The notes under the pieces: model-generated | The model's database searches: none | Seen by the model: the letters and a program-made list of their open reading frames with translations, nothing else | What the model was told of the DNA's origin: nothing | Program-made: the position numbers and the translations under genes | In this document: positions 17,311-25,244 of the stretch, piece by piece | Position numbering within the stretch: position 1 is the stretch's first letter | Layout: every line of letters begins with the position of its first letter | Assembly (NCBI GenBank): GCA_028282705.1 | Contig: JANQHI010000023.1 | Location: forward strand, 1-40,151 | Length of the DNA stretch: 40,151 bases | From: Prolixibacteraceae bacterium | GTDB taxonomy: Bacteria; Bacteroidota; Bacteroidia; Bacteroidales; Prolixibacteraceae | Reading direction: 5' to 3'

Positions 17311-17405
17311 CCCCTCCTATCCATCCTTTGGATGGCAGGAGGGGAAAAATATTAGGATATTGGGCGTGGAGGTTTTTAACTTCCAAGATGCAGTTAGAAA
17401 CTGCA
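17311..17405. repeat. Multi-hairpin intergenic repeat, copy B
   Basis: A nested hairpin comes first: CCCCTCC (17311-17317) with GGAGGGG (17338-17344) encloses CCATCC (17321-17326) with GGATGG (17330-17335). A second hairpin, GGAGGTT with AACTTCC (about 17368-17384), follows, and a third is TGCAGTT (17389-17395) with AACTGCA (17399-17405). It matches copy A in order and sequence of the last two hairpins and abuts the ispH stop codon, where it could also act as a 3' end. Confidence 0.7.
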
Positions 17406-17408
17406 CCA

Positions 17409-18269
17409 CTAAAAATTCTCTGATATCCAGTTGGCTACTTTCTCCATCAACCATTGTGGGGTAGAAGTGGCTCCACAAATACCTACTGACTGTACATTGG
17501 CAAACCAGTTTTTATCCAGCTCTTCCATGGTGGAAATGAATTTGGTATTGGGGTTTATATTTTCGCATTCCTGGTAAAGGAAACGCCCATTGGAACTTTT
17601 CTTTCCTGATACAAATAGTACCAAATCAAATTTTGCTGCAAAATTTTTCAATTGGGGAACCCTGTTGGCAACCTGCCTGCAAACAGTATCTCTACTGGTT
17701 ACCTGTACACCATCATCTGCCCTGGCTTTGATTTTTTTAGACAAGGATTTAAATTTATCAAGAGGGTATGTGGTTTGTGAATATATGGTAACTGGGCAAG
17801 AAAAATCAATTGTTTCAATGTCTTCTTCTGATTCAATAACAATGGCACTATTTCCTGTTTGCCCTACCAGCCCAACCACTTCAGCATGGCCTTTTTTCCC
17901 AAGAATAATAACCTGCCCATTATCCTGGATACCTTCCATGTGAGATTTTTTAACCCTCTTTTGGAGTTTTAATACCACAGGGCAGGTAGCATCAATCAAA
18001 GTAATGTTGTTTGCTTTAGCATATTCATAGGTTTCAGGGGGCTCTCCATGTGCCCTGATCAAAACCTGGCAGTTGTTCAGCTTAAAATATTCTTCCCTGG
18101 TAATGGTTGTAAGCCCAAGTTCTTTTAGCCTTTCAATTTCAGCACCATTGTGTACAATATCACCCAGGCTAAATATCCCATTGGAGTTTTTCAATGCTTT
18201 TTCTGCAATTTCAATGGCATTGACAACCCCAAAACAAAACCCTGAATGTTTACTGATCTCTACCTTCAT
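17409..18269 (-). CDS. ispH: 4-hydroxy-3-methylbut-2-enyl diphosphate reductase
   Basis: This iron-sulfur enzyme catalyses the last step of the MEP isoprenoid pathway, giving IPP and DMAPP. The three cluster-ligating cysteines are present in SGFCFGV, IDATCPVV and GICGATSTP. The catalytic Glu region and the conserved HAEVVGLVGQ and SQTT motifs are also visible. I chose MKVEISKHSGFCFGV as the start. Its ATG shares one base with the cmk stop (TAATG), whereas a longer reading would run 39 bp into cmk. It is the third gene of porQ-cmk-ispH, an order also found in other Bacteroidota. Confidence 0.95.
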   Translation of the reverse strand: MKVEISKHSGFCFGVVNAIEIAEKALKNSNGIFSLGDIVHNGAEIERLKELGLTTITREEYFKLNNCQVLIRAHGEPPETYEYAKANNITLIDATCPVVLKLQKRVKKSHMEGIQDNGQVIILGKKGHAEVVGLVGQTGNSAIVIESEEDIETIDFSCPVTIYSQTTYPLDKFKSLSKKIKARADDGVQVTSRDTVCRQVANRVPQLKNFAAKFDLVLFVSGKKSSNGRFLYQECENINPNTKFISTMEELDKNWFANVQSVGICGATSTPQWLMEKVANWISENF

Positions 18270-18964
18270 TACTCCCCAATAATTTCTGAAACCTTTTGCA
18301 TAGCCCACTCAAGTTGGCTTTCCAATGTATGGTTGCTGTTATCAAGCACAATAGCGTCATTAGGTTTTACCAATGGGCTTTCTTTCCTGTTCTGGTCAAT
18401 GTGGTCACGCTCATTGATGTTTTTAATGATGGCTTCTATAGATACCTTTTGCTCTTTAACCACCAGCTCATCATAGCGCCTTTGTGCCCTGATCTCAGGT
18501 GAGGCAGTCATAAATATTTTCAGTTCCGCATCAGGGAAAACAACTGACCCAATGTCCCTGCCATCCATTACAATGCCTTTCTTTTTACCCATTTCCCTTT
18601 GGAATTTCACCATAGCCTGCCTTACTTCTTTAATGGTACTAATGGGGCTTACATTGTTTGAAACCTCCAATGAACGGATTTTTTCTTCCACATTTTCTCC
18701 ATTCAGGTAAGTGGTGTTTTGTTCTGTTTTAGCATCAAATTTGAAATTGATAGAAATATCTTCTAACCCAGCAATTACCTTCTCCCTATCAGGCACACCA
18801 TTATTGATCCAGTTGTTTCTTAAAGCATGCAAAGTAACAGCCCTATACATGGCACCACTGTCAATGTAAATATACCCCAACATGCGTGCAAGTGACTTGG
18901 CAACTGTACTCTTCCCACAAGATGAAAACCCATCAATGGCAATGATTATTTTTTGGTCACGCAT
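18269..18964 (-). CDS. cmk: Cytidylate kinase
   Basis: This enzyme phosphorylates CMP/dCMP to the diphosphate. The P-loop GFSSCGKSTVAK follows the usual IAIDG start, with DSGAMYRAVTLHA, the MDGRDIGSVVFPDA nucleotide-binding motif and the RAQRRYDEL lid. The ATG at 18964 (MRDQKIIIAIDG) matches the normal family N-terminus better than one 21 bp upstream. At 231 residues the length is typical. It is coupled to ispH by a one-base overlap and lies downstream of porQ. Confidence 0.95.
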   Translation of the reverse strand: MRDQKIIIAIDGFSSCGKSTVAKSLARMLGYIYIDSGAMYRAVTLHALRNNWINNGVPDREKVIAGLEDISINFKFDAKTEQNTTYLNGENVEEKIRSLEVSNNVSPISTIKEVRQAMVKFQREMGKKKGIVMDGRDIGSVVFPDAELKIFMTASPEIRAQRRYDELVVKEQKVSIEAIIKNINERDHIDQNRKESPLVKPNDAIVLDNSNHTLESQLEWAMQKVSEIIGE

Positions 18965-18986
18965 ATACAAATTCTTTAGTAGCAAA

Positions 18987-18994
18987 CAAAGATA
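18987..18994 (-). promoter_or_regulatory. Predicted -7 promoter element for cmk-ispH
   Basis: The minus strand reads TATCTTTG, an exact TAnnTTTG match, 22 bp before the cmk ATG. It would give cmk-ispH its own promoter inside the 172-bp gap after porQ. The nearest TTG is only 12 nt away, closer than the consensus spacing. Confidence 0.4.
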
Positions 18995-19136
18995 GTTTTT
19001 TTAGTGCAATGGCTTTTGAAATTATCTTTAAGGTTAATTTAAGGATGAAATAGAAACAGGAAAAATAAAATGCTTTCCTTTATATGCAGATATGGTCAAG
19101 AAAGGAATAAAATGCAACCATCTGAAGGCAGAATTA

Positions 19137-20183
19137 TTATTTAGATATATTATAGGCTATTGAAAACAAATTAGATGACCCAGCCACATGGAACCTGCTG
19201 GTGGCAAAATCAAATTTAAAACGTTTTATTTTTACCCCAAAGCCCATAGAAAATCCAACAGTTGAGGCTTTTTCTTCAAGTTTTAGCTCCTGCCTCCTTT
19301 GGTAGTTGTATCCTGCCCTGATGGTAAAATTCTCGGAAGGGAGAAGTTCAACACCTAGGACTAAATGCCTGGCTGCCTGTTTTATGAAGTTCTCCTGGGG
19401 CTCATAAAATGATTCTTCCCCTTCATTGTTTTCTTCCTTTATTTTGGCAAGTTTCCAGTTATTCAGGTGTTGCATGGTGGCAGATATAATAACTGGGGCA
19501 TGTTTCAATTTTCCTGATATCCCAAATTGTAAATCCAAGGGTATGGGTTCAATCTCCCCATTATCATAATAGGGGGTAATTTGTGAACCAACATTCCTTA
19601 ATACCAACCCAATGGTAGTTAGCCCAGATTTGCTGGTGAGGCTTACACCCATATCAGCAGCCAACCCAAATGACTGGTAGCTTTCAAAAACAGATAGGAC
19701 TGGCTTAAGGTTTATCCCATAATGTATCCTTTTATAGGAATTTGAATAGATGATGTTAAAGGCATATTCAGCAGCATTAAAGGTGTTTCCTGTAAGGCTC
19801 CCATCAACCAGTGACTCCTTGAAACTGCCATAATTAATGTATTGCATGCCAAAGGCAAAATTTCCAGGCAAGTTTATGGATGGGGAATAAGATGCATAGC
19901 CATAATTTACATCAGCAAAATAATTTACATAATTGGCAAGTACCTGGTTGGTCATTTCACTGTCCAGTAAAGCTGGGTTGTGGAATGGTAGGTTCAAGTC
20001 ATAAGGGTCATTTAATGCAACCTGGGTCCCACCAAGTGCAGCCACCCTGGCAGAATTGGTTAGCTCCAGGAATTGGTAGGTTGTTTCGCCACCAATCTGT
20101 GCAAACAGGTTTGATGTTCCCCCCAGAAAAAAGAAAAGTATACAGACTCTTGCCAACATGCCTTTTACAATCGTTTTTTTCAT
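19137..20183 (-). CDS. porQ: Type IX secretion system protein PorQ
   Basis: This outer-membrane beta-barrel protein acts with PorU, PorV and PorZ in the type IX attachment complex, which handles cargo carrying the C-terminal signal. The signal peptide ends near the NLFAQ motif. The mature start GGETTYQFLELTNSARVAALGG and the LPFHNPALLD motif are PorQ hallmarks, and the C-terminus is rich in alternating barrel strands. I used the ATG at 20183, which opens the signal peptide; a GTG 36 bp upstream would overlap the YkgJ-family gene. cmk and ispH follow, the conserved PorQ neighbourhood. Confidence 0.9.
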   Translation of the reverse strand: MKKTIVKGMLARVCILFFFLGGTSNLFAQIGGETTYQFLELTNSARVAALGGTQVALNDPYDLNLPFHNPALLDSEMTNQVLANYVNYFADVNYGYASYSPSINLPGNFAFGMQYINYGSFKESLVDGSLTGNTFNAAEYAFNIIYSNSYKRIHYGINLKPVLSVFESYQSFGLAADMGVSLTSKSGLTTIGLVLRNVGSQITPYYDNGEIEPIPLDLQFGISGKLKHAPVIISATMQHLNNWKLAKIKEENNEGEESFYEPQENFIKQAARHLVLGVELLPSENFTIRAGYNYQRRQELKLEEKASTVGFSMGFGVKIKRFKFDFATSRFHVAGSSNLFSIAYNISK

Positions 20184-20212
20184 TAACGCCAAATATACTT
20201 TTTTATTTCTAC

Positions 20213-20716
20213 CTACCACTGCATTTTTTTCAGGCTTTCAATGATGCTATAAACAACAGGGCAGATCTCACAGTTTTTGTGGGAAAGGTTTAACAGTTGG
20301 TAAAATTTTTTGCGGTCAGTGTGTGGGTAATCTGTGCAAGCTTTAGGTCTGTTTTCATAAACCATACAATAGTTGTCTGGCAAAAGGAATGGACATGGGT
20401 GGCTTTTAAATACATAATCATTGTCTTCATCAACCTGTATGTATTGGCCTATAAAATCAGCAGGTTTCATTTTCAGGTGTTTAGCGAGCCTTTCAATGTC
20501 TTTGCCTGTTAGCCTGGGACCAATGGTTTTGCAACAGTTGGCACAGTCGAGGCAGTCAAATTTTGCAAATGCTTCATAGTGCAGTGCATGAACAAGCTTG
20601 TCCAGTCTTTTAGGTTTTTTCTTTTTCAACCTTTTTAAAAAAGCCAATGTTTCCTGATAGTTGTTAAGGGTAAGCTCCTTTAATATTTCAGGTGGTTGGT
20701 ATTTAATGTCAGGCAT
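20213..20716 (-). CDS. YkgJ-family cysteine cluster protein
   Basis: This small cytoplasmic protein (167 aa) carries the UPF0153/YkgJ cysteine cluster, thought to bind zinc or an iron-sulfur cluster. The cluster is CLDCANCC near residues 55-62, then CPFLLPDNYCMVYENRPKAC, then CEIC. The N-terminus is a basic helix. The reaction is unknown. It lies 5 bp after the EamA transporter stop and 29 bp before porQ on the same strand. Confidence 0.85.
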   Translation of the reverse strand: MPDIKYQPPEILKELTLNNYQETLAFLKRLKKKKPKRLDKLVHALHYEAFAKFDCLDCANCCKTIGPRLTGKDIERLAKHLKMKPADFIGQYIQVDEDNDYVFKSHPCPFLLPDNYCMVYENRPKACTDYPHTDRKKFYQLLNLSHKNCEICPVVYSIIESLKKMQW

Positions 20717-20721
20717 GGTTT

Positions 20722-21648
20722 TTATGCATTATGGATTTCAAAAGCTTTCCTGCTTTTCTTTGTCTTTTTGCGTTTAGCCTGGGCCAGGAATAACCCTGAA
20801 ACTACCACTAGTATCCCTGCAATTTTCTGTAAAGTAATTTCTTCTTTCAAAACTAAATAAGAAAACACAGCCACAAAGACTGGTATAAGGTTTATAAAAG
20901 TATTTGACCTGGTTACCCCAATCTTCCTTACACTTTGTGTGAAGAAAACAAATGCCAGTGTTGATGAAAAAATAGCCAGTAATATAATGGCCCGGAAAGC
21001 CTGGGCATGGTAAGGAGTTTGTATGAACCCTTTAAATTCAATAGTTAACCAAATGGGGAGGAACAATACAATCCCAATCAGGTTTTGATAGGCAATGATA
21101 GTAAGGGTATTGTAACGGGAAGCCATTTTTTTCAGGATAATGGAATACCCAATAGCTGCAAAAACTGCTAAAAATTCAAGCCCAACGCCAATGGGTGAAG
21201 CTGAAAACCGGAAGTTATTGTTCAATACAACCAGTGATACCCCAATAAAAGAGATGAATATCCCAATATAATTCATCCTGGAGATTTTTTCTTTGTAGAA
21301 ATATTTGGCAATTAGGGGTGAGAATAATGGGATGGTTGAAACAATGACTGCAGCTACTGTTGATGAAACATATAGAAGCCCATAACTTTCACCCAGGAAA
21401 TAAATAAATGGTTCAAAAAAAGACATTAATACCATCAACAGGAAATCCTTTTTTGAAGGCCTTTGAAGCCTCTTTAAAAATGCAGCAATTATAAAAATCA
21501 ATCCAGCAGAGATGATTAACCTGATAATAACCACTGTGATAGGCTGGTAAGCCAGGTAGGCTATTTTAAACCAAATAAAAGAGAAGCTCCAAAACAGCAT
21601 GGCAAGGATAGCTGCTCCATAATTTAGAATTCCAGGATTTTTTTTCAT
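20722..21648 (-). CDS. EamA/DMT-family transporter
   Basis: This inner-membrane exporter of the drug/metabolite transporter superfamily has about ten TM helices in two EamA repeats (residues about 8-140 and 150-285). It shows the usual LLFWSFSFIWFK opening, a PLFSPLIAKYFYKEK mid-segment, and NLIPVFVAVFSYLVLKEEIT at the end of repeat two. The C-terminal tail is highly basic. The substrate is not predictable. I used the ATG at 21648 rather than a TTG 39 bp upstream, because it opens directly into the first helix. Confidence 0.88.
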   Translation of the reverse strand: MKKNPGILNYGAAILAMLFWSFSFIWFKIAYLAYQPITVVIIRLIISAGLIFIIAAFLKRLQRPSKKDFLLMVLMSFFEPFIYFLGESYGLLYVSSTVAAVIVSTIPLFSPLIAKYFYKEKISRMNYIGIFISFIGVSLVVLNNNFRFSASPIGVGLEFLAVFAAIGYSIILKKMASRYNTLTIIAYQNLIGIVLFLPIWLTIEFKGFIQTPYHAQAFRAIILLAIFSSTLAFVFFTQSVRKIGVTRSNTFINLIPVFVAVFSYLVLKEEITLQKIAGILVVVSGLFLAQAKRKKTKKSRKAFEIHNA

Positions 21649-21785
21649 TGTTGCAGAATTAGGAAGTAAAAATAAAGATTTAGCCAATAAATTAATATGC
21701 TTCTATCATATTAAATAGAAGAATCAATTTTCATATACAGTCTAAAACCATTATCTTGGTGGCTCTAACTTAAAATCCAATTCTA

Positions 21786-22646
21786 ATGTTTAAACTATTG
21801 ACAAATGCTTTCTTGCTGATCCTGGCAGTATCATTTTTTACATCATGTAATCCCTCTGCTAAAGAACAAAAAAAAGAGATAGGGTTGCAGTTATGGTCCA
21901 TCAGGGATGATATGAAAAAAGACCCTGTGGCAACTATTAAAGCAGTGGGAGAAATGGGCTATACTTTTGTAGAACCTGCAGGTTACAGTGAAGGGAAACT
22001 GTATGGCATGGAGCCTATTGATTTTAAAGCCTTATGTGAAGAAAATGGGCTGGTTATACTTTCAACCCATGTGGGGCATAGAGTACCTGATGCAACCAGC
22101 TGGGATGAAACCATGGCTTGGTGGGACCAGTGCATTGATGCACATGTGGCAGCAGGGGCTAAATATATTGTACAGCCTTCAATGGGGCCTGTTGCATATA
22201 GTGGGCTTGAAGGGTTGAAACGCTACTGTGATTACTTCAATGCAGTAGGTAAAAAGTGTAAAGAAAAGGGCATTAAGTTTGGATACCATAACCATGCCAA
22301 TGAGTTCAAAGAGATGGAAGGGGTGGTCATTTATGATTATATGCTTGATAATACTGACCCTAACTTGGTTTTTTACCAGCTTGATTTATATTGGATCATT
22401 GAAGGAGAAAAAGACCCTCTTGATTATTTTAATAAATATCCTGGGCGTTTTGAGTTGTGGCATGTAAAAGATGATGCTGAAGTAGGGGCTAGTGGTAAAA
22501 TTGATTTTGAAAGGATTTTTAATGAAGCAGGAAAATCAGGGATGAAACACTACATTGTTGAGGTTGAAAAATATAACTTTACTCCGCTTGAGAGTGTAAA
22601 AAAAAGCTTTGATTACCTTAATAATGCTGAGTTTGTGAAGTTGTAA
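21786..22646 (+). CDS. TIM-barrel sugar isomerase/epimerase-like lipoprotein
   Basis: The N-terminal lipobox FFTSC (Cys near residue 21) marks an exported lipoprotein. The rest is an AP-endonuclease-2/xylose-isomerase-like TIM barrel: IGLQLWSIRDDM at strand one, GYTFVEPAG, LSTHVG, FGYHNHANEF, and the metal-ligand motifs FYQLDLYWI and LWHVKDD. The conserved His, Asp and Glu metal ligands are present. Exported versions are common in Bacteroidota and are thought to act on sugars, but the substrate is unknown. It stands alone, divergent from the EamA gene, and ends in a terminator. Confidence 0.85.
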   Translation: MFKLLTNAFLLILAVSFFTSCNPSAKEQKKEIGLQLWSIRDDMKKDPVATIKAVGEMGYTFVEPAGYSEGKLYGMEPIDFKALCEENGLVILSTHVGHRVPDATSWDETMAWWDQCIDAHVAAGAKYIVQPSMGPVAYSGLEGLKRYCDYFNAVGKKCKEKGIKFGYHNHANEFKEMEGVVIYDYMLDNTDPNLVFYQLDLYWIIEGEKDPLDYFNKYPGRFELWHVKDDAEVGASGKIDFERIFNEAGKSGMKHYIVEVEKYNFTPLESVKKSFDYLNNAEFVKL

Positions 22647-22666
22647 ACTAAAAGATAAAAAAGAAG

Positions 22667-22702
22667 CCATTCTTCTGCCATAGCATGGAGGATGGTTTTT
22701 TT
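22667..22702 (+). terminator. Terminator after the TIM-barrel gene
   Basis: A 9-bp stem, CCATTCTTC (22667-22675) with GGAGGATGG (22687-22695) including two G-T wobbles, has an 11-nt loop and a run of seven T. Confidence 0.8.
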
Positions 22703-22827
22703 ATTGGTTTTCATTTTGAAAAGCTTATCCTGAAATCATCTATACATAGTTCACTGTTGTGCCCAGAGGGAAGCCAAACTAAAATAGAAAGTATACCTCC
22801 ATCAGCAAGGACTGAAGAACAAGCATA

Positions 22828-22920
22828 TTAAGGGCTAAAGCCCAATGTACCTTTATAACTAACTAACCCCAGGCTTAGCCTGGGGTTAAAAAACAGGACT
22901 GTTTTGGCTTTAGCCTTTAA
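22828..22920. repeat. BIME/REP-like foldback element
   Basis: The outer arms TTAAGGGCTAAAGCC (22828-22842) and GGCTTTAGCCTTTAA (22906-22920) are inverted copies with one mismatch in 15. The centre is a palindrome with 11-bp arms, AACCCCAGGCT (22865-22875) and AGCCTGGGGTT (22877-22887), around one base. This arrangement resembles REP pairs that are mobilised by REP-associated tyrosine transposases. No such transposase is in the window. Confidence 0.75.
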
Positions 22921-22985
22921 TTCTTCCTTTAGAAACTCAGAAATTTTATTGTAAAACCTTCATTTATGTGGTTACTGAATATTCT

Positions 22986-23618
22986 TTAGAACTTCCCCAA
23001 CTTAAATACCAGCCCCATAGTGAGCCCATTCAGCACATTTTCATCAGTGTCATAAAGTTCAATGTCAGAAGTAAAACGATAACTTACAGAAGCTGCTGTA
23101 CGCAAAAATTTGGTCAGGTTAAACTCAACTTCCACAGCAGGTTCAAAAACCAGGAAAGCATCACTATCCAGGTCATAAAAATCATCATCCCACCACGAAC
23201 CATTGTCTTCAATAAGTGAAACCCCACCTATCCCAAACAATATGGGAAAAGAAATGTGTACAGGCTTGCGTGGAGCTATAATAGGTTCAATGAAAAAGCC
23301 TCCATATCCACCAGCCAAGCTGTATCCATACCTGCGCCCATGGAAAACATGGTCGTAATCCAGGTCATTGATAAAACCATACCCACCAATGCCAATGGCT
23401 AAAGAATGGTCAAGGATAAATGCTCCACGTGCACCAGTAACTAAGGCATCTTTTCCATCAATTTCAGAGTAACCAATTGAGAATGCCCCATAGGCTCCAT
23501 TGCTTCTTCCTTTAGAAAAAATGGTTTGGACCTCATCATTGTTATACTCAAAATCATCCTGAGAAAAGGCAAAAACTGCCCAGGCTGCCAGGATAAGCAG
23601 CATTGTAAATTTTTTCAT
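22986..23618 (-). CDS. Predicted outer-membrane beta-barrel protein
   Basis: A Sec signal peptide (residues 1-19, ending FAFSQ) precedes 190 residues with alternating hydrophobic strands, many Gly and Tyr, and a C-terminal MGLVFKLGKF ending in Phe, as in outer-membrane barrels. Aspartate-rich loops (SWWDDDFYDLDSD) would be exposed. I do not recognise a named family. It is the last gene of the same-strand run that begins with the ECF sigma factor, which suggests a regulon member, though the 90-bp gap permits separate transcription. Confidence 0.65.
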   Translation of the reverse strand: MKKFTMLLILAAWAVFAFSQDDFEYNNDEVQTIFSKGRSNGAYGAFSIGYSEIDGKDALVTGARGAFILDHSLAIGIGGYGFINDLDYDHVFHGRRYGYSLAGGYGGFFIEPIIAPRKPVHISFPILFGIGGVSLIEDNGSWWDDDFYDLDSDAFLVFEPAVEVEFNLTKFLRTAASVSYRFTSDIELYDTDENVLNGLTMGLVFKLGKF

Positions 23619-23708
23619 GACTAAGAAATTTTTATGTTGTTTTTTTGTTAACCAGTTAAAAGAATTGGCTTTTTAAAATGAGTTTCAGATTGATTAATTA
23701 ATTTATGA

Positions 23709-24206
23709 TTAAAACAGGTATTTCAGGGTGAAGGCAAAATCAAACAATTGTACATCAATGTTTTTCCTTCCCAGCACATTGAAGTACGGTTTTACCTCAA
23801 TACCCACTGATATTGGGACTTCATAAAAATTGTATTCAAGCCCTGCTATGCCATCAAGCCCAGTGATCAAAGAAGTTTTTGTTTCAGACCACCTTTGGTC
23901 ATAATTATAGTGGTATTCATCCCAACGTTCATATCCTACATGCACTCCAATCCCATAAAAGAAAACCAGTTGTTCTGACCAGCTAAACATCTCATATTGA
24001 TGGAACTCTTTTAATGCTGTAAACTGTACACCCCTGTCACGGGTGCTCAACAACATTTTATAGGAATTGAAATCATCAGTAAAAACCCTGTATTCAAATC
24101 CTGAAGATAAACCACCCCTGATACCTATTGCCTGGTTATATTCCTGGGCTGAAATAGTGGTTGTGAGTAATAAAAGCCCTACTGCTAGTAATTTGATTGT
24201 TTTCAT
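23709..24206 (-). CDS. Predicted small outer-membrane beta-barrel protein
   Basis: The 165-aa protein has a signal peptide ending ISAQ (about residue 20), then AIGIRGGLSSGFEYRVF, a pattern frequent in eight-stranded porin-like barrels. The terminal strand is DFAFTLKYLF, with aromatic C-terminal Phe. A further motif is GLDGIAGLEYNFYEVPIS. No enzymatic motif is seen. It starts 24 bp after the DUF2807 gene and is probably co-transcribed with it. Confidence 0.68.
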   Translation of the reverse strand: MKTIKLLAVGLLLLTTTISAQEYNQAIGIRGGLSSGFEYRVFTDDFNSYKMLLSTRDRGVQFTALKEFHQYEMFSWSEQLVFFYGIGVHVGYERWDEYHYNYDQRWSETKTSLITGLDGIAGLEYNFYEVPISVGIEVKPYFNVLGRKNIDVQLFDFAFTLKYLF

Positions 24207-24230
24207 AACTTTTTATTAGATATACGTTTA

Positions 24231-24947
24231 CTAGTCAGGAATTATTTTGCCAGACCCTGAGATATGGCTTTCAACGGTTGGATTTCCACGGTAAAAAATG
24301 TTCCCACTTCCTGATATTGTTCCTACCAGCAAACGTTCAACATAGACGCAAATATCTCCAGACCCTGAGATTTTTGCATAGCAGTCGCGGGCATCCAGGT
24401 CACAGGCATCAATTTTACCTGAACCACTGATTGACATATCTGCCAAATCAGCTTGCCCTGAAATGATTACGCGTCCAGAGCCTGATACTCTTACATCCAG
24501 TTCGTCACATTCTACAGCTGTTTCGACCCTTCCTGAACCTGAGATTGATATATCAAAATCGTTAGCATAAAAATAATCAGTAGTTATGGAACCTGACCCA
24601 CTTTGTTTTATCCCATCAAGGTAAGGGGTAGTGATAAAAACTTCCATTGGAAGCCTGTTCCTTACACTGTGGAGCCCCCTGATATCTATATGGAGGGAAT
24701 TCCCATGGACATGTGTGTCAATGTAGTAAAGCAAATTTGTTTCAGCATTGACCAATACCTCATAATCATCACCTTCAGAAATATGGACAATAAATTGCCC
24801 ACTTGATTTTACTTCATCAAATGAAAAGGTGTACCTTGATTCACTTCCTGAAATCCCATTCCCTCTGACTAAATAATCGTCACAGCTTGCTAACCCAAGC
24901 AGGGCTACAGAGGCTAATAAAAGTAAAAAATGTTTCATTGTTTTCAT
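24231..24947 (-). CDS. DUF2807 (GIN domain) lipoprotein with SGSG repeats
   Basis: A lipobox GLASC (Cys near residue 23) marks a lipoprotein. The mature part is a DUF2807 auto-transporter-adhesin-like domain. The motif SGSG followed by two residues recurs seven times (SGSGSI, SGSGRV twice, SGSGKI twice, SGSGDI, SGSGNI) at intervals of about 17-25 residues, as expected for turns of a right-handed beta-helix. The biological role of the family is not settled. It lies in the run downstream of the ECF sigma/anti-sigma operon, a common placement in Bacteroidota. Confidence 0.85.
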   Translation of the reverse strand: MKTMKHFLLLLASVALLGLASCDDYLVRGNGISGSESRYTFSFDEVKSSGQFIVHISEGDDYEVLVNAETNLLYYIDTHVHGNSLHIDIRGLHSVRNRLPMEVFITTPYLDGIKQSGSGSITTDYFYANDFDISISGSGRVETAVECDELDVRVSGSGRVIISGQADLADMSISGSGKIDACDLDARDCYAKISGSGDICVYVERLLVGTISGSGNIFYRGNPTVESHISGSGKIIPD

Positions 24948-25244
24948 GGCTTCTTTTTGTTTTGCCTTTTGGCTGAAAGGCTTTTTAAATAAGTGTTATT
25001 TAAGTTTGTTTGGCAACCTTTTTATTTGGTTACACCTTTAGTGACAAGTGTTTTTTTGAAGGGTTGCAATTATTGTGAAAAAAGTTCTTTGTGTATTAAT
25101 AAACTTTAAATGTTTTTGTTGAAAGTATCCAGAATATTTAAGATGCTATATCTTTTTAAGCTATTGTTAGGGAGAAGTCATATGAAACCTTTTAACCTGC
25201 AATGATAGGGGACAACAAAAAGCCTGGCTTTGGACAACCCTTAA
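24948..25244. other. Spacer inside the envelope cluster, with one hairpin
   Basis: This 297-bp spacer separates the sigma/anti-sigma/25245 genes from the DUF2807 gene. A hairpin GCCTTT (24964-24969) with AAAGGC (24976-24981), followed by five T on the plus strand, lies in the expected leader of the DUF2807 gene. I found no TAnnTTTG element for the minus strand, so the gene may use another sigma factor, possibly the neighbouring ECF factor. Confidence 0.45.

Larger units (their letters stand above)
16982..17408. other. Noncoding repeat block between priA and ispH
   Basis: This 427-bp interval holds no credible gene. It contains two copies of a structured repeat (17111-17192 and 17311-17405, listed separately), joined by non-repetitive sequence of about 120 bp. 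A minus-strand open frame across it (89 codons) lacks any protein-like character and follows the repeats. Confidence 0.65.
22647..22985. other. Intergenic spacer with terminator and foldback repeat
   Basis: This 339-bp spacer between convergent genes holds the terminator at 22667-22702 and the palindromic element at 22828-22920, listed separately. No coding potential was seen. Confidence 0.6.

Noticed and set aside
17100-17410. The repeat block as a CRISPR array
   Set aside because: There are only two units, they differ in sequence, the spacing is irregular and no cas genes are present.
20190-20197. TATATTTG on the minus strand just before porQ as a promoter
   Set aside because: It matches TAnnTTTG but ends only 6 nt before the ATG and has no TTG at the right distance, so it is not listed as a promoter.
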